Source: a virus
DNA: 20,973 nt
IMG/VR virus record: IMGVR_UViG_3300037245_001131
Coordinates: 1 to 20,973 of that record
Direction: 5' to 3' (one strand)
Of the stretch, positions 6,567 through 12,853 are shown piece after piece. How positions within the stretch are numbered: the stretch's first letter is position 1; each line of letters starts with the position of its first letter. The notes beneath the pieces were generated by a model. That model was not told the origin of the DNA and did not search any database. It saw only the letters and a list, made by a program, of their open reading frames with translations. A program made the translations under genes and the position numbers.

Positions 6567-7991
6567 CTAAAGTTTAATATCTTGGCAAAATGTATTAAAT
6601 AAATATCTTAAATTATCGAGCAAATCGGCCTGCCGTTCCTCACCTTTGCCCTTTATGATTCGGCGATTATTATCCGACTTAATCCGAAGACAATCCAAAC
6701 GCAAATTCGGACACGTATCGTCGTATATTTTTATATTTGGACACTGCGAAATGATCGTGTTCGTTTGCACGTACGATTCAGCATGTAGCGGATTCGCTTT
6801 TGGCACGACTATTTTTTGCGGTGCGATTTGTAGTTCGTCCTGAATGATTTGATAATACGTTTTAGGGACTTTTTGTCGACCGTCCGAACGATTTCCGGAT
6901 GCGTCACCGGTGATCAGGAACGGCAACGAACACGGATATCGTTTGTCGCCCCATTTTCCAATGTTTCGTCCGGTCTCCTTCAACACCCATTCGCGGATCG
7001 CCTGACACGTATCGTATATACTCGCTTCGCCTTGTTCGATCGATCCGATCTTGAATTCCTTTATGAAATGGACGCCGTATTTGTACCGGGTTCGCTCGAT
7101 TTCTGAATGCGGAATCGTTTGTTTTTGCATTACCAAAGCGGTCATGGGGATTTTGTTAAAATCAAAGGATAGGTACAACTGATCAGACCACCGAATCGGG
7201 CGCGATGGTGCGAAAACTTTTTGTTGCAATTCTTTATCCTTCAGCACGTAGACCCACGAATCGCCATCGTAATCGACAAAGACACACATGTATTCCTGCT
7301 CGTATGTCAGTCGATCCAGGTCGTTTCGTGCGTCGGCGATTTCGTCCGGATCAATATACGGATTCGCTGAAGTCGGCATTCGATGCGTACACCATGAATC
7401 CGATTCGTTTTGTGGTGTTAAATCTTCGTCACCGTATTCGTTGACGTGCGCGGATCCGTTTCGGGCGCCACGTTGACAAAGTTTGTACCAATAGTTATTT
7501 TTTCCTGCAGCGGTTCCAATGAAATACGCATCGCCTTTGTAATCGGTTAGGCACGGACGCGAAACGTTTTCCCAATGATATTTCAAGACACGATCCGGAA
7601 TTTTTTGCGTTTCCTCATAGATTATTCGGTGATATTTCCGGCCACGTCCCGATTCTTTTCGGCCTTCGTTACCGATCGACCAGATTTCGAGAACGCCACC
7701 ACCCACGAACCTCATGACCTTTTTGGTTTCGTCTTTATGAAGGATCAATCCGCCTTCCTTATCGAGTCCGTAACGATCCACGATTTTATTCCATGATTCG
7801 GAAAAATCCTTGAAATCGGACACGAAAATTCCGACTTTTTTCCCGTGGAAAAGAGCCGGCGTTATTAACGGCCATTTAACGACCGTCATTAGATCAGTTT
7901 TTCCAAAACGACGTCCGCACACGATCGGATTGAACCGTCGCGCGCGTTTTTGGATCAGGCGTTGTCCTGAATGCGGTTTGAATAGTTTTAT
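6567..7991 (-). CDS. Terminase large subunit (packaging ATPase-nuclease), apparent non-ATG start
   Basis: Translated from ATA at 7991 the product is 474 residues. The ATPase domain has Walker A CGRRFGKT (25-32) and Walker B RIIYEE (122-127). The RNase H-like nuclease has SFDFN (Asp276), LITGDASG (Asp363) and QADLLDNLRY (Asp456/459). It cuts concatemeric DNA and pumps it into the prohead. The nearest conventional start, GTG at 7922, falls inside Walker A and would remove the beta strand before it. Upstream codons are open and protein-like (LFKPHSGQRLIQKRARR) back to a TGA, with only ATC (8000), ATA (7991) and CTG (internal, near 7946) as near-cognate starts. The ATA overlaps the upstream gene's TAA as ATAA, fitting termination-reinitiation. 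A sequencing error is the alternative. Confidence 0.9.
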   Translation of the reverse strand: MKLFKPHSGQRLIQKRARRFNPIVCGRRFGKTDLMTVVKWPLITPALFHGKKVGIFVSDFKDFSESWNKIVDRYGLDKEGGLILHKDETKKVMRFVGGGVLEIWSIGNEGRKESGRGRKYHRIIYEETQKIPDRVLKYHWENVSRPCLTDYKGDAYFIGTAAGKNNYWYKLCQRGARNGSAHVNEYGDEDLTPQNESDSWCTHRMPTSANPYIDPDEIADARNDLDRLTYEQEYMCVFVDYDGDSWVYVLKDKELQQKVFAPSRPIRWSDQLYLSFDFNKIPMTALVMQKQTIPHSEIERTRYKYGVHFIKEFKIGSIEQGEASIYDTCQAIREWVLKETGRNIGKWGDKRYPCSLPFLITGDASGNRSDGRQKVPKTYYQIIQDELQIAPQKIVVPKANPLHAESYVQTNTIISQCPNIKIYDDTCPNLRLDCLRIKSDNNRRIIKGKGEERQADLLDNLRYLFNTFCQDIKL

Positions 7992-8248
7992 TCGGGTTTC
8001 GATGGTTGTTCGTTTTGTTTGGTCTCGTACTCATTCACGCGAAAATACGCGGTCACATACTGACGGACGCGAGATGGCAACCGACACGTTTTGTTCTCGA
8101 TTTCGGCTTGTACGCCATCGAGATCCAGACCGTTCGCGGACATGTATCGGGCGAGTTTATCGTCCAGGCGTTGTCCTTCGCGTGTTAATCGGTTGTAGTT
8201 GGTTTGTTCGTTCATGGGTTCGTTTTTACTCGGGTTCGTCGTCGTCAT
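7988..8248 (-). CDS. Hypothetical protein between the terminase subunits (86 aa)
   Basis: An 86-residue polar protein with a helical centre (NYNRLTREGQRLDDKLARYM, then LDLDGVQAEIENKTCRLPSR). No domain recognised. The ATG at 8248 overlaps the end of the small terminase gene by 23 bases; an internal ATG at 8215 starts just after the small terminase stop and would give a 75-residue form. Its TAA overlaps the proposed ATA start of the large terminase. Its position between the terminase subunits suggests a packaging accessory role, but this is only positional. Confidence 0.65.
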   Translation of the reverse strand: MTTTNPSKNEPMNEQTNYNRLTREGQRLDDKLARYMSANGLDLDGVQAEIENKTCRLPSRVRQYVTAYFRVNEYETKQNEQPSKPE

Positions 8249-8615
8249 CGCTTTCGAACTCGATTATGATTTTGCGGTCCGTGCGCGTGTCTTTCGGCTG
8301 ATCCGAATATCCAAAATTCGCTTTTGCTAAGAAGATAGCCACGGCCGGATTTACTTTATTTGCAAGCGCCCGCGATACCATATTTGATTCGATTTTTTGT
8401 TTCGCTTTTTTTATCGTCCCAAAAAAACGTTCGTCTTCATCGCGCTTTTGGTAGTTCATTAGCCCTTCAGTCGTCAAGTCTAAAGCACCCGCCAAACCCG
8501 CGACCGTGTACGGCAATTCGTTCGCATCTGAATCCGTAAAATATTCGTCAATTGCGACTTGCATCGCTTCGACCGAATCCCATGCACGCGGACGCCCTTG
8601 TTTATTTTTTTTCAT
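8226..8615 (-). CDS. Terminase small subunit (P22 gp3-like)
   Basis: A 129-residue protein opening KQGRPRAWDSVEAMQVAIDE, then ELPYTVAGLAGALDLTTEGL (a helix-turn-helix-like stretch), Lys-rich helices and a conserved-looking AIFLAKANFGYSD segment near residue 93-105. This order matches the P22 gp3-type small terminase (GP3_package): GRPR start, YTV-GLA-L motif, aiF-LKN-FG-D end. It recognises the packaging site and feeds DNA to the large subunit. The tail is very acidic (EFESDDDDEPE). Its start overlaps the DUF3310 gene by 14 bases. PKDTRTD at 107-113 lies on a 23-bp sequence also found in the endolysin gene. Confidence 0.85.
   Translation of the reverse strand: MKKNKQGRPRAWDSVEAMQVAIDEYFTDSDANELPYTVAGLAGALDLTTEGLMNYQKRDEDERFFGTIKKAKQKIESNMVSRALANKVNPAVAIFLAKANFGYSDQPKDTRTDRKIIIEFESDDDDEPE
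8277..8299. repeat. 23-bp repeat, copy 2 (inside the small terminase gene)
   Basis: Exact copy of 4859-4881 in the same orientation and the same codon phase. It encodes PKDTRTD of the small terminase. Confidence 0.8.
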
Positions 8616-8826
8616 GTCGTTTAATTTCGTGATCTAAATAAAAACGCGCTTTTTTTAAGTCCTGGACAAGTTTGTCCGGATTCTTTTTTCCCGCGCGACT
8701 AATGTATTTAACGACATTACCCAAAAAAAAGTTTAATCCCCAAGAATCGATCACTTTAATCGTTTCGAATGGGTTGTTTTTGCCGCCGTAGTGCTGCGGA
8801 TGTTCGACGTTTTCGGCTTGTTCCAT
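8602..8826 (-). CDS. DUF3310 family protein (74 aa)
   Basis: A 74-residue protein with the DUF3310 signature: HPQHYGGKNNPFETIKVIDS, then LNFFLGNVVKYISRAGKK and the helix QDLKKARFYLDHEI. The family is common in tailed phages and is often loosely called a nucleotide kinase-like protein, though its biochemical role is not firmly known to me. It covers the full usual length of the core domain. Its stop lies inside the start of the small terminase gene (ATG AAA AAA AAT against AAA AAA TAA), so the two are coupled. It is an unusual neighbour for packaging genes, being more often found with early genes. Confidence 0.85.
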   Translation of the reverse strand: MEQAENVEHPQHYGGKNNPFETIKVIDSWGLNFFLGNVVKYISRAGKKNPDKLVQDLKKARFYLDHEIKRHEKK

Positions 8827-8898
8827 ATCGTTTCGAATGTGAACACGTCCCGTTTTCGTGACACGGGAACGGTTTCGGTTTTGTAATCAATATAATTT

Positions 8899-9042
8899 TT
8901 AGGCGTTGACATCTGGTTCGGATTTGTTCGGTTTCGAATCAGGCATGGCAGATTTTGCCAACCACCCTTCGCAGTTTTTGCAACATTCCGGACACGGTTC
9001 CAGTCTGCAGCCTTCTTCGAAATCGATACAATAAAAATTCAT
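8899..9042 (-). CDS. Cys-rich mini-protein, possible zinc binder (47 aa)
   Basis: From the ATG at 9042 the product is 47 residues: MNFYCIDFEEGC, then CPECCKNCEGW and a polar tail. The spacing CxxC-C-xx-C together with two earlier Cys could hold a zinc ion or Fe-S cluster. The frame stays open upstream to an ATG at 9108, but that part is hydrophobic and AT-rich (LLIWIYFCIFKSKILVLMMN) and reads like non-coding sequence. An ATG at 9045 is equally possible. It is the first leftward gene after the control region. No family recognised. Confidence 0.5.
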   Translation of the reverse strand: MNFYCIDFEEGCRLEPCPECCKNCEGWLAKSAMPDSKPNKSEPDVNA

Positions 9043-9191
9043 CATAAGGACTAATATTTTCGATTTAAAAATACAAAAATAAATCCATATTAGCAAATAA
9101 ATATTCAAAACGCATTTATTTCGATTCTAAGCGCATTAAAAACCGCTTTGGTGTCAATATACCAAAAAGCATATAAGATCGAACACGATCG

Positions 9192-9211
9192 AATCTAAAC
9201 CGCTTTAGATT
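9192..9211. repeat. Perfect 8-bp inverted repeat, 4-base loop
   Basis: AATCTAAA, loop CCGC, TTTAGATT. There is no T-run on either side to make it a standard terminator. It lies in the control region and might be an operator or a processing hairpin. A weaker element TTTGGT/ACCAAA lies about 40 bases to the left. Confidence 0.5.
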
Positions 9212-9379
9212 AAAGTTAGCTTAGTTTTGTTGCATAGCGGATTCGGCTTTGTATTCGGGTTCGTTCTTTTGTTACTCAGATATGATTTTCTTTCGTAAAA
9301 AATAGAATTTACACATTTTACATAGGATTTACATCGAAATTTACACCGAAACGCCCATTATATATATATTATATAATAT

Positions 9380-9394
9380 TGTAAAGTATGTAAA
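9380..9394. repeat. 15-bp inverted repeat, left arm
   Basis: TGTAAAGTATGTAAA is the exact reverse complement of 9547-9561. It contains two TGTAAA motifs 9 bases apart. Confidence 0.75.
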
Positions 9395-9546
9395 TATATA
9401 TATAGGCCTCGTATGAATCAAAAGTTTTTTTGTGAGTGAATCAGAGTTTTAAATATATTTTCTTATAGCCACCTTTTTTTCGCTTTACAAATTTACATTT
9501 TGCTCTAATGCCGTGACCGTGGGCGCTATCGTGTAAAGTTGCCAGT

Positions 9547-9561
9547 TTTACATACTTTACA
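9547..9561. repeat. 15-bp inverted repeat, right arm
   Basis: TTTACATACTTTACA is the exact reverse complement of 9380-9394, about 150 bases away. The distance favours a protein-bridged loop over a simple hairpin. Confidence 0.75.
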
Positions 9562-9646
9562 TTTTAGGGTTTCGCTTTACAAAAGTGTTAATGAAATGTT
9601 AAGGAAAACAAAATAAAACCTTAATAATAATATTTTGAAGTGTAAA

Positions 9647-9678
9647 TTTGATTTTTAAATTATATTGTTTTATATTTG
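9647..9678 (+). promoter_or_regulatory. Bacteroidota-type promoter for the early gene at 9744
   Basis: A -33 box TTTG (9647-9650) and a -7 box TATATTTG (9671-9678) are separated by 20 bases, a full consensus match. A TGTAAA motif at 9641-9646 touches the -33 box, so whatever binds the array could control this promoter. Confidence 0.8.
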
Positions 9679-9743
9679 CTTTATAATATAATTATCAAAA
9701 TTAAGGCGATTTTTTATATCCGCCTTTACAAAAACAGATCAAC

Positions 9744-10067
9744 ATGGGATTAATTTCAGGAACAGTTATTAAGGTAGGAGAAACCGACCAAATCAAAGAC
9801 ACGTTCAAAAAACGTGAAATCGTAATCGAGACCGACGAAAAATATCCGCAGTCGGTTCCAATCGAATTCGTTCAGGACAAAACCGAACTTTTGGACGGAT
9901 TAAACGAAGGCGATTCCGTGGCCGTCTCCTACAATTTACGAGGACGCGAATGGAATGGAAAGTATTATGTAAACGTTCAAGGTTGGAAGCTCGAAAAAAC
10001 CGGATCCGCGCCCGTACCCGTGACCATGGACGAACCGGTGGAATCTGACGACGATTTGCCGTTTTAG
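9744..10067 (+). CDS. DUF3127 single-strand-DNA-binding-like protein (107 aa)
   Basis: A 107-residue protein with the features of DUF3127, a Bacteroidota family with an OB-fold-like core: VIKVGETDQIKDTFKKREIV, YPQSVPIEFVQDK, GDSVAVSYNLRGREWNGKYY. The GREW-GKYY block near residues 67-75 is especially characteristic. The C-terminus is an acidic tip, ESDDDLPF, like that of bacterial SSB, which binds replication and repair proteins. A role as the phage single-strand binding protein is therefore likely. It has its own consensus promoter, a CAAC-ATG leader, and a strong terminator about 30 bases after the stop, so it forms a single-gene transcription unit at the head of the replication half. Confidence 0.87.
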   Translation: MGLISGTVIKVGETDQIKDTFKKREIVIETDEKYPQSVPIEFVQDKTELLDGLNEGDSVAVSYNLRGREWNGKYYVNVQGWKLEKTGSAPVPVTMDEPVESDDDLPF

Positions 10068-10099
10068 TGTTAAAATAAATGTGTTAGTGTTAATTTGAG

Positions 10100-10131
10100 C
10101 ACGCATCCGGAAACGGTTGCGTGTTTTTTTT
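10100..10131 (+). terminator. Rho-independent terminator after the DUF3127 gene
   Basis: CACGCA (10100-10105) pairs with TGCGTG (10118-10123). Inside, CCG and CGG close a GAAA tetraloop, leaving one T:T mismatch between the helices. Eight T follow (10124-10131). Confidence 0.85.
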
Positions 10132-10140
10132 GGATGCGTG
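10100..10140. repeat. Alternative 9-bp inverted repeat overlapping the terminator
   Basis: CACGCATCC (10100-10108) is an exact inverted copy of GGATGCGTG (10132-10140), flanking the T-run. This pairing excludes the terminator stem, so the RNA could adopt two folds. Confidence 0.6.
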
Positions 10141-10164
10141 GTCGGTCCGTTCGGGTGTGGACAT

Positions 10165-10196
10165 AAAAAAAACCGATCGCACAACACGATCGGTTT
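10165..10196 (-). terminator. Terminator for the leftward recombination genes
   Basis: AAACCGATCG (10170-10179) and CGATCGGTTT (10187-10196) form a perfect 10-bp stem with a 7-base loop. On the minus strand it is followed by eight T (10172-10165). It lies back to back with the DUF3127 terminator between convergent genes. Confidence 0.85.
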
Positions 10197-10269
10197 ATCC
10201 TAAAGACCAAGATATAAGAACTTTTTCTTATTGCCCGCCAAAGGCAAATCCATTTATATAAAAATAAGG

Positions 10270-10857
10270 TTATTTTTTAAAGTATGCAACCTTGGAGCAA
10301 ATTAATTTTTCGAACTTAATTATTTTCGCCTGCAGTTCGTCGATCATGTCTTGATCGCGTTCTATTCGGTGTATGGCGATTTGCATCGATTCCGGGAATC
10401 TATGATCGTAGGAAACGAAATCGCACCATGAACGGCCCGTGATCCACAAATAACCTTGGATTTGATATTTGTATAGTTTGTATTGTTCAGCCGTTTCGAT
10501 ATTGGCTAAATGGTTTAACGGATTGAACGGTGATTTGATTTCGATTATCCCGTCATCCAGAACGAGTCCGTCCGGTTTCCCGCACACGTATTCGAATTCG
10601 GGATGGTGGATGGAATGTTCGACCGAAATCGGGAACGTTCCGGTCTCGTCTTCGTATCGTTCAATCGCAATCGGTTCCCATGTGTTTCCCCATTCAAGGG
10701 CGGCCGCGGATATTTCTTCGCGCTGAACACCTAATCGATCCAAAACAAGTTCGTTCGCGTAGGTGATCGCGGTTTTTGACCATTCAGCGGATTTCGTTCG
10801 CGAATTGGTCATGATTTTTTTAAATTGGCTCGGTGTTATATTTCCGGATTTAGGCAT
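10270..10857 (-). CDS. YqaJ-like viral recombinase exonuclease
   Basis: A 195-residue protein matching the YqaJ/lambda-exonuclease fold. It starts with the typical ITPSQFKKIM, followed by LEWGNTWEPIAIERYE (Glu61 region), then YVCGKPDGLVLDDGIIEIKS with Asp96, Glu106 and Lys108 forming the D...ExK nuclease core, and YKYQIQGYLWITGRSWCDFV with Gln132. Such enzymes resect 5' ends of double-stranded DNA for single-strand annealing recombination and concatemer formation. The start overlaps the stop of the upstream partner gene by 8 bases, and the unit ends at the 10165-10196 terminator. It is transcribed against the surrounding early genes. All expected catalytic residues appear present. Confidence 0.87.
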   Translation of the reverse strand: MPKSGNITPSQFKKIMTNSRTKSAEWSKTAITYANELVLDRLGVQREEISAAALEWGNTWEPIAIERYEDETGTFPISVEHSIHHPEFEYVCGKPDGLVLDDGIIEIKSPFNPLNHLANIETAEQYKLYKYQIQGYLWITGRSWCDFVSYDHRFPESMQIAIHRIERDQDMIDELQAKIIKFEKLICSKVAYFKK

Positions 10858-11350
10858 CTTTTTCGGTTAGTTTAGTGATTATTGAATCGGTTAGTTCGAA
10901 TTTGCGTTTGATTTGTTCGATTGTTCGTGCTCCTGATTGGATGGCATCGCGTATCGAATTAAAATGTTCGTGTTCTTCTGTTAATTGCGGTTTGTTCGAT
11001 TTCGGTGCTACTGGTTTGACGCGCACACCACCAACGCGCTTAGATCCGAATTTCACGGTCGGATCATAAAGCAGTTCGATTTTTTTACCGATCCAATCTT
11101 CAATAAATGACGATTTTAATGCGGATTCGATATTTTTAAAATTGATCTTTGCGGATAAAACCAACGGTTTGGACTTTTTAAAATGAAGGATCGGCAATTC
11201 GTCCGATTTGCCCGATGGACTCGTGACCTCTTTCGTTTCGATTTTGGTTATGGTTCCGATCACGGTTATTTTGTCACCCGTTTCCGGATGAAGGAAATCG
11301 GATTCGTTTAAATAGGTGTCGTTAATAATTTTTCTCCAATGTGTTTTCAT
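10850..11350 (-). CDS. Phage protein partnered with the YqaJ exonuclease, function unknown (166 aa)
   Basis: From the ATG at 11350 the product opens MKTHWRKIINDTYLNESDFL and contains GDKITVIGTITKIETKEV, LHFKKSKPLVLSAKINFKNI, DWIGKKIELLYDPTVKFG and a GGVRVKP end to the core. This order (THW-K, G-dITV, f-KPmvLn, dW-GKki-LY) is familiar from small proteins beside YqaJ/Erf/RecT genes in many phages; I know no proven activity. An extra ~45-residue C-terminal helical part may be a winged-helix-like appendage. A longer frame reaches 11506, but those 52 residues are a hydrophobic translation of the AT-rich promoter region and overlap the divergent helicase start. A recombination or single-strand-binding accessory role is likely by context. 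Confidence 0.75.
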   Translation of the reverse strand: MKTHWRKIINDTYLNESDFLHPETGDKITVIGTITKIETKEVTSPSGKSDELPILHFKKSKPLVLSAKINFKNIESALKSSFIEDWIGKKIELLYDPTVKFGSKRVGGVRVKPVAPKSNKPQLTEEHEHFNSIRDAIQSGARTIEQIKRKFELTDSIITKLTEKDA

Positions 11351-11388
11351 GTTGTATTGAATTAAATGTGAAATAAAATTGATTTGAT

Positions 11389-11420
11389 ATTGTAAAAATA
11401 AAAAAATTATTTTATATTTG
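11389..11420 (+). promoter_or_regulatory. Bacteroidota-type promoter for the SF2 helicase operon
   Basis: A perfect -7 box TATATTTG (11413-11420) is preceded, 20 bases upstream, by ATTG (11389-11392), a 3-of-4 match to the -33 box. It lies between divergent genes. A start near 11427 gives a short A-rich leader to the ATG at 11452. Confidence 0.65.
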
Positions 11421-11451
11421 CAAATAAGCAGTAATAAAAATACAATAAAAA

Positions 11452-12819
11452 ATGCTAACACCGAGACCATATCAAACCCACTTAATAAATAAAATTCGCG
11501 ATTCATTCCGCGAACGAAATCGATCCGTTTGTTCTGTCCTTCCTACGGGTGGCGGAAAAACGATCTGTTTTACATGGATTGCGTCGAAATCGGTTTCGAA
11601 TGGTGCGCGTGTGCTGATCTTAGTCCATCGGGATTCGTTATTCAAACAAACATCCGCGACACTATCAAAATTCGATGTCGAACACGGATTGATCGGTGCC
11701 GGGTACGCTCCCAATTACGCGCACGAATGCCAGGTGGCAAAGATCGGAACGTTCGTTCGTCGTTTGGGTACGTTCACGCCTGATTTGATAATCGTGGACG
11801 AATGCCACCACGCGACCGCCGGACAATACCGAAAAGTTTTGGAAGCGTTTCCGAATGCGCGTGTTTTAGGCGTTACGGCGACGCCGATCCGAACCGATGG
11901 AACCGGACTTGGTGAAATATTCGAAGATATGGTCGAAGGGCCATCGATTCAAGATTTGATCGATTCCGGATTCCTAGTCGAGCCGACAATATACGCACCG
12001 CCGACCGTGGGCGAAATTGAGGTGAAACGATCCGGTGGTGATTTTAACCGCAAAGAATTGTCCGGTTTCATGGACAAACCGACGATCACCGGCGACGCGG
12101 TCGGACATTATAAAAAAATGTGTTCGGGCGTTCCTGCGGTTGCGTTTTGCGTATCGATCGAACATGCTGAACACGTCCGCGATTCGTTCCGCGAAGCCGG
12201 ATTCACGTCCGAGACCGTGAACGGAAAAATGAAACAAGACGAAATCGATCGCGTATTAAATGGACTCGGAAACGGTTCCGTTCAGGTTGTGACGGCTTGC
12301 GATCTGATCAGCGAAGGAACAGACATTCCCGCGATCGAATGCGCAATTTTGTTGCGTCCAACCATGTCGACGGCGTTGTTCCTTCAGCAAGTCGGACGAG
12401 CTTTGAGATTATCGGACGGCAAAACGGGCGCGATTATATTGGACCATGTTGGCAATTGTGCGCGCCATGGTCATCCGTGCGCGGATCGTGAATGGACGTT
12501 GGAAGGCACAAAGAAACGGAAACGTAAAAGTTCGGAAACGGAAACGGTCGCATCGGTTCGAATCTGCGAAGAATGTTTCCGCGCATTCGCACCCGAACCC
12601 ATTTGTCCTTCGTGTGGGTGGATCGTTCCTAAACGTGTCCGAATTGTAAAGGAGGTCGATGGCGAATTGGTAAAACTTGAAAAGAAACGAATCCAGAAAC
12701 AAAAACGAATGGAGGTTGGACGCGCGCGGACCTTGGAAGATTTGCAAAAGATAGCAAAAGAGCGCGGATACAAAAAAGGGTGGGCATATATGAAATTTAA
12801 TTCACGTAAACGGAAATAG
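11452..12819 (+). CDS. SF2 DEAD/DEAH-box helicase with zinc ribbon (455 aa)
   Basis: A 455-residue superfamily 2 helicase. The Q-like start TPRPYQ (residues 3-8) is followed by Walker A PTGGGKT (31-37), motif Ia ILVHR, motif II DECHH (116-120), motif III TATP (142-145), motif V SEGTDIP (287-293) and motif VI QQVGRALR (312-319). A four-Cys element, CEEC...CPSC (372-388), follows and should bind zinc. The C-terminus is very Lys/Arg-rich, ending near GWAYMKFNSRKRK. This layout matches phage helicases of the SSL2/RecG-like DNA-unwinding group found in replication modules. It heads a rightward series reaching the methyltransferase, behind a promoter at 11389-11420. It may unwind forks or recombination intermediates; a restriction-type role is unlikely because no nuclease is attached. 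Confidence 0.88.
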   Translation: MLTPRPYQTHLINKIRDSFRERNRSVCSVLPTGGGKTICFTWIASKSVSNGARVLILVHRDSLFKQTSATLSKFDVEHGLIGAGYAPNYAHECQVAKIGTFVRRLGTFTPDLIIVDECHHATAGQYRKVLEAFPNARVLGVTATPIRTDGTGLGEIFEDMVEGPSIQDLIDSGFLVEPTIYAPPTVGEIEVKRSGGDFNRKELSGFMDKPTITGDAVGHYKKMCSGVPAVAFCVSIEHAEHVRDSFREAGFTSETVNGKMKQDEIDRVLNGLGNGSVQVVTACDLISEGTDIPAIECAILLRPTMSTALFLQQVGRALRLSDGKTGAIILDHVGNCARHGHPCADREWTLEGTKKRKRKSSETETVASVRICEECFRAFAPEPICPSCGWIVPKRVRIVKEVDGELVKLEKKRIQKQKRMEVGRARTLEDLQKIAKERGYKKGWAYMKFNSRKRK

Positions 12820-12853
12820 TTCGGAAACGGACGATCCGTATAAAATCAACAAG

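Larger units (their letters stand above)
9308..9730. repeat. Array of 14 TTTACA/TGTAAA motifs
   Basis: TTTACA occurs at 9308, 9317, 9328, 9340, 9484, 9492, 9547, 9556, 9576 and 9725; its complement TGTAAA starts at 9380, 9389, 9532 and 9641. Several neighbours are 8-12 bases apart, about one helical turn. One copy abuts the -33 box of the rightward promoter and another lies in its leader. Confidence 0.75.
9043..9743. promoter_or_regulatory. AT-rich divergent control region without genes; candidate origin
   Basis: About 700 bases separate the leftward late genes from the rightward early genes, and no convincing reading frame is seen. The stretch holds two hairpins near 9150-9211, fourteen TTTACA/TGTAAA motifs, a very AT-rich tract around 9358-9405 (runs of TATA), a perfect 15-bp inverted repeat at distance, and a rightward consensus promoter at its right end. 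An AT-rich unwinding tract plus repeated short motifs resembles an iteron-type replication origin, but it could equally be a multi-site operator for a phage regulator. Confidence 0.55.

Noticed and set aside
8843-8874. TCCCGT/ACGGGA hairpin between the mini-protein and DUF3310 genes as a terminator
   Set aside because: No T-run follows on either strand, the stem is only six pairs, and it would split genes that otherwise look co-transcribed.
9045-9108. N-terminal membrane segment on the Cys-rich mini-protein
   Set aside because: The codons are AT-rich and low in complexity, and a weak leftward -7-like box TATTTTTG (9081-9074 on the minus strand, without a -33 box at the right distance) lies inside it, so it is more likely leader than gene.
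11351-11506. Extra 52 N-terminal hydrophobic residues for the leftward 10850 gene, suggesting a membrane anchor
   Set aside because: The stretch is AT-rich promoter sequence, contains the -7 box of the divergent promoter, and overlaps the start of the SF2 helicase. The family-like start MKTHW is at 11350.
12820-12853. Short ACGGA/TCCGT hairpin after the SF2 helicase gene as a terminator
   Set aside because: Five pairs with a three-base loop and no T-run; the next gene begins 34 bases later on the same strand.
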